Shown here: in pieces, positions 57,300 to 64,000 of the stretch
Position numbering within the stretch: the first letter of the stretch is position 1
How the letters are laid out: each line of letters begins with the position of its first letter
Source: Symbiodinium natans
Lineage: Eukaryota; Sar; Dinophyceae; Suessiales; Symbiodiniaceae
Reading direction: 5' to 3'
Assembly (NCBI GenBank): GCA_905221605.1
Contig: CAJNDS010002164.1
Span: forward strand, 124,001 to 188,000
DNA length: 64,000 nt
Made by a program: the position numbers and the translations under genes
The notes under the pieces: model-generated
Database searches by the model: none
Told to the model about the DNA's origin: nothing
The model's input: only the letters and a program-made list of their open reading frames with translations

Positions 57300-57826
57300 A
57301 TGGCGAAATTCTGCGACAGCTACAGTGCAGCGGTGGAAGGGCACAGCAAGGAGGCATGCAGTTCAGAGCTTGATGTTTCGGGAGGGAGTGGAGTTTGGAA
57401 AGCCTGTGGTCATTACTTGCATTGCCCATGGATTGATCGATCCAGACTGGATGACAGCTTTGTTCTTGCCAAGTCTGTCTACTAATCTACTGCAGACAGC
57501 TGAGGCTTCTCTCTCACGGGTGTATTTGCTGAAGATTGTGCGCACAAACTGGAATCTACCTAGAATCTACCTATGGTTTCTTCCTTCAAAGCTTGGCCTG
57601 CGGAGGCCGGCCCGAGCTCAGTGCAGGTTGCTGCCGTGTGGCTGCACAAGGCAGGGTCATGTGGCTATGGGTGAAAACCTGCAGCAGGGGCCATGGGAAT
57701 GCACAGGTGTCCTCTGCTTCAGAAACTTTCGTGAGCATGAAGCATCACAGAGACGCAGCAGAGTCCCCGCGGTTTGTATTTGCCGGAGCTTCGGATTTGG
57801 GCATGTTGGGCCACAAAGGGCGTTGA
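57300..57826 (+). CDS. Candidate exons, gene unidentified
   Basis: 57300-57353 begins ATG (MAKFCDSYSAAVEGHSKE) with strong G/C third positions and a GC donor; 57707-57826 (acag|G, TGA) reads SPRFVFAGASDLGMLGHKGR at its end. A longer frame at 57154-58077 overlaps both but has weaker codon bias and is taken as a shadow. 56147-57299 shows nothing convincing. Confidence 0.3.
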
Positions 57827-58442
57827 GAGATGCTCATCTTACCACATGTCGGTCTTCCCGGCGGAGGCTCGGCCGAACAACCCTGAAGCCACAAGAACCC
57901 GAACCCCATCAAGCGGTGGCCCGAAGCCCCCTCTACCTTGGCTTTCTTAGGACTGTAACTGTTTGGGTTTTTGTAGAAACTGTAACAAGGAGCCGAAAAG
58001 TTAAAATGTTTGGAGGGGTTCAGAAGTCAGCCAAGAATACGTGGTTGAACTGTTCTGTGAATCGTCGCAATTGGTGATCAAAATCAGTCGGTTTTCTGAC
58101 AGGCAACAAATGGGAGCGACAAGTGGCTGGACGACTGCTCCCACCGACAGCTGCATTACTACCTCTTGCGGCAGAAGCTCCGCTGCATGCTATCGATCTT
58201 GAGCATGTCGACCTGCAGTCGAAAGATGTCCTGTCAAAGTGAAATTCGATTCCCTGGTCAGCAAAGATGACAAACAGCAGTAGTATTTGGGAGGCAATCC
58301 ACTCACTGGTTAGAGACGCAGGGTGTCATGCAGCCTTACAGAATTCGTTGCGCAATGCCATGCAATGCCCAAACCAGAAAGTCTCGCCGGCATCATCTGG
58401 GACAGCTGCCGGATGTGCAAGATGTTGCATCAGGCTTGGCAG

Positions 58443-58592
58443 GTGTCAGGTCAGTTGCTGTTGCCTTCAGGAAGATAAAGCCACTCACAGTGGCCATCAA
58501 ACACATCTACTTGCTCTTGGCACTCTTCGAGGACTCTTGCAGCTTGCGGGGGATGAGGGCTAGCATGGGCTCAGGGTTAATATTTATATATG

Positions 58593-58623
<31 letters not shown>

Positions 58624-58964
58624 GTATATATATATGTATATATATATATATTTATATATATATATATATATATATATTACCGTGGTGGACTTGAGCGGTA
58701 CAGCAATCGCAGCAGCAGGTTGTTGAGGAAATCGATGCGGGACGATGCGGTGCCTCTTGTTTGATGTTGTGCTCGTAGGAGCCTTCCTGGTGCCTACTGG
58801 AGAGCATTGATGAGGGCGACACTTGCACCTTGGCCAGTTTTTGCTATCAAAGTTAAGTCCAAGAGTCAGCCGTGGAAGTGGCAGCAGGTCTGAACAAACC
58901 GGGCATCTACAGCTGGAACTTGCACATCTTGCCGGCAAACGCTGGGATCTTGGCATTCGCAATC
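58443..58964 (+). CDS. Unidentified gene, two linked exons
   Basis: 58443-58541 (FRKIKPLTVAIKHIYLLLAL, GC donor) and 58888-58964 (LNKPGIYSWNLHILPANAGI) join through a split Ser codon. The intron between carries the 100-bp (TA)n microsatellite. A further coding-like piece at about 59155-59290 has a hydrophobic segment (IELLCLLYLAMIYWM), so the product may be membrane-bound. Confidence 0.4.
58583..58680. repeat. (TA)n / (TATG)n microsatellite
   Basis: Nearly 100 bp of alternating TA with interspersed TG, self-complementary. Confidence 0.95.
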
Positions 58965-60362
58965 GTTCGTCCTAGATGGCTTGTCGGTAAGGGAGGATGG
59001 GGGCCCATGCTTCAGTCATCTTCAGCCCTAGTCTATGCAACAAGAGACTGCAATCGGTCGTCATAGGGTGGCTTTCGGCTCGATTTAGGTTGCGTTGGTG
59101 CGGTCTTCTTGGAATGCAAATGCAGTAGTTTCTTTCATGCTCGCATGTTGCCTGGATACGACACGAGTTTCAAGGCCAAGTGCACAGCCAAATGCCGGAT
59201 AGATCGTCAGGTTTCGAACAGCATCGAGCTTCTTTGCCTACTTTATTTGGCCATGATCTACTGGATGCGCAGCCAGTCAGGACCGCCAGGTGCAGGTTGT
59301 GCTGTTTCTACGCCTGGGTTCTGCCACGGACAAGTCTCCCGATCAGGGTTTGTACACCCTATATAAACAGCGCCCTTGCCCAATATGGTGTAGTGCTCAA
59401 CAACCAGGATAGATGACTACCAGATTGCTTTTCAGGCTTCTTATCCGGGGTTGTCGTATCAGAATCTTCCGTTTCAGTTTTCCGAATCTGTTGCTTTTGC
59501 ACTTCCTGCCATCATGTCCAAGTCTGTTTTCACATGTTATGTACAGACGGGCTTTAAGTTGAGCCTGACACCCCCTGGGCAAGTTGCTCTTTTGCAGGAG
59601 ATGGGCCATTTCGCAGATGGTGGCACGTGTTGCGGAAGGCACCCAAACCTGGGAACGATCGAAGTCTGTGTACATGCCCATCAAATAGCATTCCTGCAAC
59701 TGTCCACTCAGCAGAAAATATCTGCTTCAAAATGGGTCTCGGGTATTTTTGTTCCTCGACACAGCGGGTTCGGGATTCAGAATCCAAGTTCTGATGCTAT
59801 CAGCCCCGCGTCAAGAACGATCAGCACTTGTAGACTCCCTTTCGATGGCAGATTCTCCTGAGCATGGCCATGGTGGACTGCGTCGCAGCTGTGTGCCTTG
59901 GAGTCAACGTCAATCAGTGTTTTGTTCACCTCCCTCAATTGGCTTGTAGCGGGTTGTACAACATCGGCAACAGCAAGTACACCACACCCGCCTCTGCCTT
60001 CACTACAGTGTGCGCTGCGTGCCAATGAAATCGTGTGAGAGGTTCAAGCCCGACGGCATAATCCCTGGCGCGTTCCGTGTCAGCCGTCCCTTGGATGTGT
60101 CAGTAAAGCATACGAGGCGCACGTGTGTCTGAAAAGGTTTCTGAGCTAAAGTGCACGGAAAGGGCAAGCTTGCATCCAGCTCTGCAAGCTCTGGACGGCC
60201 TGGTGGCATGAGATGATTTGCCAAACCGTGCAAGCATACTGGTTATAAGCTTGGAAGATCAGCTCAGTTTTCATTACTCCCCCTTGCATGTCCTGCGAAT
60301 CCAGGAATTTGCCGGCCGCTGCTGCTTGGCACCGGCGAGAAAAGTGTTGTGTTAGGAGTCAG

Positions 60363-60571
60363 ATGGCAAAGGGAGAACTGAGCCCCGACTCAGAACCGAT
60401 TGGGTGCACCGAAAGTGTGCGCAATGAGCTCAGGATCTACATCTCCAGCCGCAAGTTTCTGCGATCCACTGTCAGCCGATTGGGTCTGGCATTTCTGGAC
60501 TTCTGGGAAGTTCTGGCAGCCTTGGCAGCTGCTCAGCGCGAAGTCATCTCAAACCTGCTTCAGGCACATGG
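60363..60571 (+). CDS. Candidate exon, gene unidentified
   Basis: Open from an ATG (MAKGELSPDSEPIG) to a GT donor at 60572, with helix-rich content (LGLAFLDFWEVLAALAAAQR). Good codon bias. 59300-60362 has only fragments (for example EMGHFADGGTCCG near 59600). Confidence 0.35.
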
Positions 60572-60785
60572 TACATGTGTGGGGGCATATATATATATAT
60601 ACATATGCATGTATGTACATGTATATTTACACAGTGGTAACGCCTGTCCTGTTTATAAATGCCGTTCAGTGCTATACCAGATTGACTCGTGCTGGCAGTA
60701 TCCACGGCCGCATGCACAACGTTGGCTCGCAAGACGCGCGTGTAGATAGAGGCCTTGCTCAAGGGATTTTGGTCGACCCAGAGCC

Positions 60786-63751
60786 ATGGCGAGTGCAGAA
60801 GGGCGATACTATGAGGCGGAGTTTCCCGAGCTTGAGGAGATCGTAGTCGTGCAGGTGAAGCGCATCGTTGACATGGGCTCCTACGTCTCCCTTCTCGAGT
60901 ACGACAATCATGAGGGCATGCTCCTGAATAGCGAGCTTTCGAAGCGGCGGATCCGATCGTTGGCCAAGCTAGTGAAGGTTGGAAAGACCGAAATCTGCAT
61001 GGTGCTGCGCGTAGACCAGGAGAAGGGCTACGTGGACTTGTCCAAGCGACGAGTAGAACCCGAGGATGCCACCGCCAAGGAGGAGTCCTTCGCAAAAGCC
61101 AAGGCTGTGCACGGCATCATGAGGCGCACCAAGGGCCTTGAGGGCCCCCCAAAATGGCTCCCGGAAGTTGTGGTTAGAGTTGGTAGAAAGCTCGAGATTT
61201 GGGTGTTCGGAGAATCCCTGCCAACAAGCCGTTTTTGTGAGGCACGTGGCTCAGACACACCAGATCCCGGTCAACGAGTTGTGCTGCAAGGCCTCCTGGC
61301 CCCTTTACAAGAAGTACAACAACGCTTTTGAGGCTTACAAGAAGCTGCTCAGCTGAACTTTCTCCTTGTTCGGGGCCATTGGTTTATCATCTGTGCTGTC
61401 TTCCGCCTTACTTTTGATGCTGCGATGGGGTTCGCATTTGCAGTGCGGTTCTTAGCTCCTTGGAACACAAGCCCAAGCTATCCTACGCATGTTCCCGTGC
61501 CAAGGGCCCTAACTAAGTCTGTGCTTTGAAATGACAATGAACCGAGGCACATCAACCAGGAGATCAATCTGTGGGACGAGATTGATTTCAGCCAGCCAGG
61601 CATGGACCTCACACACCTGGCAGACAAGATCAAGGACTCAGGGGCACCGTGTTTCGCTGCAAGACTGAATCCGAACACGTAGTCCTAGTTCGAAGGTAGA
61701 AGCGTTTGTTTGGGGCGGGGCTGTAAGTGTCGAGAGAGGGGTGGGCGGGGAGGGGAGGGGGGGGAGGGGGAGTTGATTTACAACCATTCTGTTTGAGTGT
61801 GTCTTGTGCACGCAGCGGCTGAGATCTGGCAGTCAGAGGTGGCCCCTGGTTTTTGACACGCGAAGTGGTCGACGCGGCCCATCCCCCTCTCTTTCCCCTG
61901 AGATCGGGCCAGCAGTGCTCGGAGCCCCCTGAAAAGCCGGGAAAGACACAGCGAGCATGGTGCTGCACTTCACCAGTATGGATCCCCTCACTCACTCACT
62001 CACTCACTCTCACAAGTTTTGAGCCGCTGCACAGCTGCCCGCACGCTGCCACAAGAGATTCTTCATGCCCAGAGTTGGACTTAAGACCTCCCGCGACCTC
62101 TTTTGCAGAGTCTGCTTGTTGGATCTTCTGCGACAGGAGGATATCGAAACCAACCTCAAGAGAAGGCTGATCCAAGCCACGATCCGACTCCGAGCGAAAA
62201 TCGAGGCGACTTCCGAAACCTTTCCATCCTAACATTCGGGGAATCCCAGACTACGCTTTCAAGATCCAAGACAGGCAATCCTCAACCTCAAACCTCACAC
62301 AGCTAGCCATGGAAGTCCTTTGCGAGATCTCTTGTAGCCACCTGGTACAGGTCTCCTGCTCCGAATACGAGGGCGTCGATGCTGTGAAGGCTGACTAGAA
62401 CATGAGTTTGCCAGAGTTCGGCCACTGATGCTGTTTCATCCTGGCACCCCCGACTATCACGGCACATCGCAAAACTCAGAAAGCTTCAAGTCAGGAAGCT
62501 TTGACGGAGGGCTTCAAGGCCAGCACGGAGGAGTGCGAGGCCTGTGGCTCACTTGTTTTTGGAGGGTGGTTCGTGGCCAACTTATCTGCAGGTCGGCGGT
62601 AGTGTGGGACTTTCAAGCGCGGCCTCTTGAAGGTTGCAGATCCCATGTATGTACCAGTACCACCAGCCCAATGCTCCTTGAGTCCTGTACCCTGTACATT
62701 GGAGATTCACCTGAAAGTATGAGAGTAGCTTCTCTCTTTGCCACTGTCAGGTCAAGATCAATCTTGTAGCTCATCCGCTGTTTGTCCTGACCTGCAGCTT
62801 GTCTCGCACGAGTTGGAGGCTTTGCAATTTTGAGCATCTGGTCCTTTGCGGCACTTCCCCGCACAGACCCATCCTTCCTGTGAGGCATATGCCGGGATAA
62901 GCCCACGGGCATGGCAGTTCTCGAAGATGCCATGGAGAGGTGCCTGAATCCGGCTGCGTTTTGCTTCGCGGAAAGCCATGAGCCCCCAACGCATTCTGAA
63001 AGCCCATTGGATCCGCAGCATATCCTACAATCTGGAAAACCAATGCATAGCTGTAGCAGCTCGTAGCCCCCATGCCACGTCTGAGTATTCCATCTAATTC
63101 TTATAATTCTTATAATTCTTGTCATTCTTATCATTCTTATCATTCTTATAGCTCTTAAAAGTCTTATAATTCTTATAATATATATACACAGGCCTCTGCA
63201 GGGTTTGACGAATTTAGGGCAGTTTAGGGTTGCTTTGGGTTTGCCAGGATCAAGACCTCGATCGAAGAGAAGAAGGGCGAGTACCTGACCGTGCTCAAGC
63301 CCGAGGTCACTGGCCAGGAGGAGACTGGGTGGCCCATACTTGTCATAGTTGGGTAACACTTTTACATTTGTAAGGGTACTTAAAACCCAATAAGGAATAC
63401 AAATTTGAAATTTTAATACTATCCCAACCATGAACTTGTATAGGGTAATACTTGTACAGGGCGTGCTTTCGGGCCTTCGTTGTGAGAGCATATAACATTT
63501 CAGAGGGGCAGAGTCTCTCAAGTTGACGTTTGGAGGGTTTTTGAGGCTTTGCTTTTCACGCTCCGATGTTTCGAAGGTCCGGTTCATGGTTTTCACTCCT
63601 TTTCCGATGCGCCGTGATCATCTCACTACACCCCGTACAAGATCACCCGAAAGTTGGACATTTTGTTGAGCAGGAGAAGCATGCCGAAGAGTCGAGTGAT
63701 GAGGAAGACTCTGAGGATGAAGAGGCCGGGCCCCAAAACAAGACTGCTTAG
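60786..63751 (+). CDS. EIF2S1: Translation initiation factor eIF2 alpha subunit, complete, 10 exons
   Basis: The alpha subunit of eIF2, which carries initiator Met-tRNA to the ribosome; phosphorylation of one serine shuts down initiation. Exons: 60786-61123, 61242-61343, 61547-61634, 62137-62205, 62351-62389, 62495-62539, 62751-62796, 62885-62939, 63248-63317 (or 63320), 63674-63751. They sum to 309-310 residues, near the 315 of human. The S1 domain (VVVQVKRIVDMGSYVSLLEY) and the regulatory site MLLNSELSKRRIRS are intact, with Ser at residue 52 (Ser51 in Met-less numbering). The later alpha-beta domain is recognisable (SCSEYEGVDAVK, VKINLVAHPLFVLTC, IKTSIEEKKGEY), then an acidic tail (ESSDEEDSEDEEAG). 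All nine acceptors are AG|G; donors are six GC, two GA, one GT. Confidence 0.95.
63095..63185 (+). repeat. ATTCTTATA short tandem repeat in eIF2-alpha intron 8
   Basis: About nine degenerate copies of a 9-10 bp word (ATTCTTATA / ATTCTTATC) ending in TA-rich sequence. Minus-strand Ile-Arg repeats in a 327-residue frame arise from this. Confidence 0.9.
63343..63433. repeat. 91-bp inverted-repeat element in eIF2-alpha intron 9
   Basis: Starts TCATAGTTGGGTAA and ends TACTATCCCAACCATGA, giving paired ends of about 14 bp with two mismatches. The TTGGG...CCCAA ends resemble the 73-bp elements at 26428 and 41231, but the interior differs. Confidence 0.55.
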
Positions 63752-64000
63752 TTTTCCAGGCCGGGTTAAAGATTGTTTCGGTTTCCAGGCAGGTTCAAGA
63801 AATTGAAAAAGGATTTAGGGCGGGAGGGCCTGTGGATCTTGGATGAGGAAGCCTGGGCTAGCATTAGTCTTCAAAAATCTTGTCTAACACCCCAGTATTC
63901 GCAAGCAGGTGCACCGCCCGACCATAAACAAAACCATCAGTCGGCCACAAGGCGAAACTAGGACCCGGAGTCATGCCCTCACTCTGATCGGTTCCATCAG
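63752..64000 (+). other. Downstream of eIF2-alpha, nothing resolved
   Basis: Probable 3' UTR and spacer to the window edge; no exon or array seen. Confidence 0.5.

Noticed and set aside
57154-58077. 307-codon + strand frame
   Set aside because: Codon bias is weaker than in the overlapping shorter frames, which also respect splice-site rules. It has no recognisable domain.
62613-63596. 327-codon minus-strand frame
   Set aside because: It runs across eIF2-alpha exons and introns, and its Ile-Arg repeats come from the ATTCTTATA tandem repeat.

Overview
The window looks like nuclear DNA of a dinoflagellate, probably of the Symbiodiniaceae/Suessiales type, although the genus cannot be fixed from sequence alone. 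The evidence is: two well-known eukaryotic housekeeping genes (Rab1 in two tandem copies, and eIF2-alpha) broken into many short exons; introns that start with GC, GT or GA but always end AG followed by an exonic G; plant/dinoflagellate-type telomere heptamers (TTTAGGG) scattered through the interior in both orientations; strong G/C preference at third codon positions; and long microsatellites and homopolymer runs. There are no operons, Shine-Dalgarno sites or bacterial features.

Layout. 1-481: 3' end of an unidentified gene. 482-3595: gene-poor, with TTTAGGG arrays. 3596-14990: tandem duplication (unit about 5.3-5.9 kb), each unit holding one complete 12-exon Rab1 body including an 8-nt microexon. 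15-23 kb: small exon fragments, then a seven-exon chain (17.5-19.5 kb), then exons of a predicted membrane protein (21-22.9 kb). 24-28.2 kb: short exon chains, one ankyrin-like. 28587-29525: an intronless gene for a 312-residue, possibly mitochondrial-carrier-like membrane protein, with a possible degenerate spliced-leader relic upstream. 30.8-48.2 kb: six or more unidentified multi-exon genes, nearly all on the + strand. 48.2-53.5 kb: repeat-rich (GA/CAC microsatellites, 51-bp and 197-bp tandem repeats, a GAATTC-dense tract) with a few terminal exons. 53.57-54.46 kb: the only well-supported minus-strand chain. 54.7-59.3 kb: a P-loop exon and further exon chains. 60786-63751: complete eIF2-alpha, 10 exons, 309 residues, regulatory serine conserved.

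The recognised genes are core cell machinery (ER-to-Golgi traffic, translation initiation). The rest are recognised only as coding, from codon use, splice-site rule and phase agreement, and are left unnamed. The most notable features are the splice-site system (17 GC, 10 GT, 4 GA donors among 31 mapped introns, all AG|G acceptors, with donors differing between Rab1 paralogues), the microexon, three possible short inverted-repeat elements (one inside an eIF2-alpha intron), and telomere-like repeats in and around genes. Exon boundaries come from reading protein homology and phase by eye; no transcript evidence was available.
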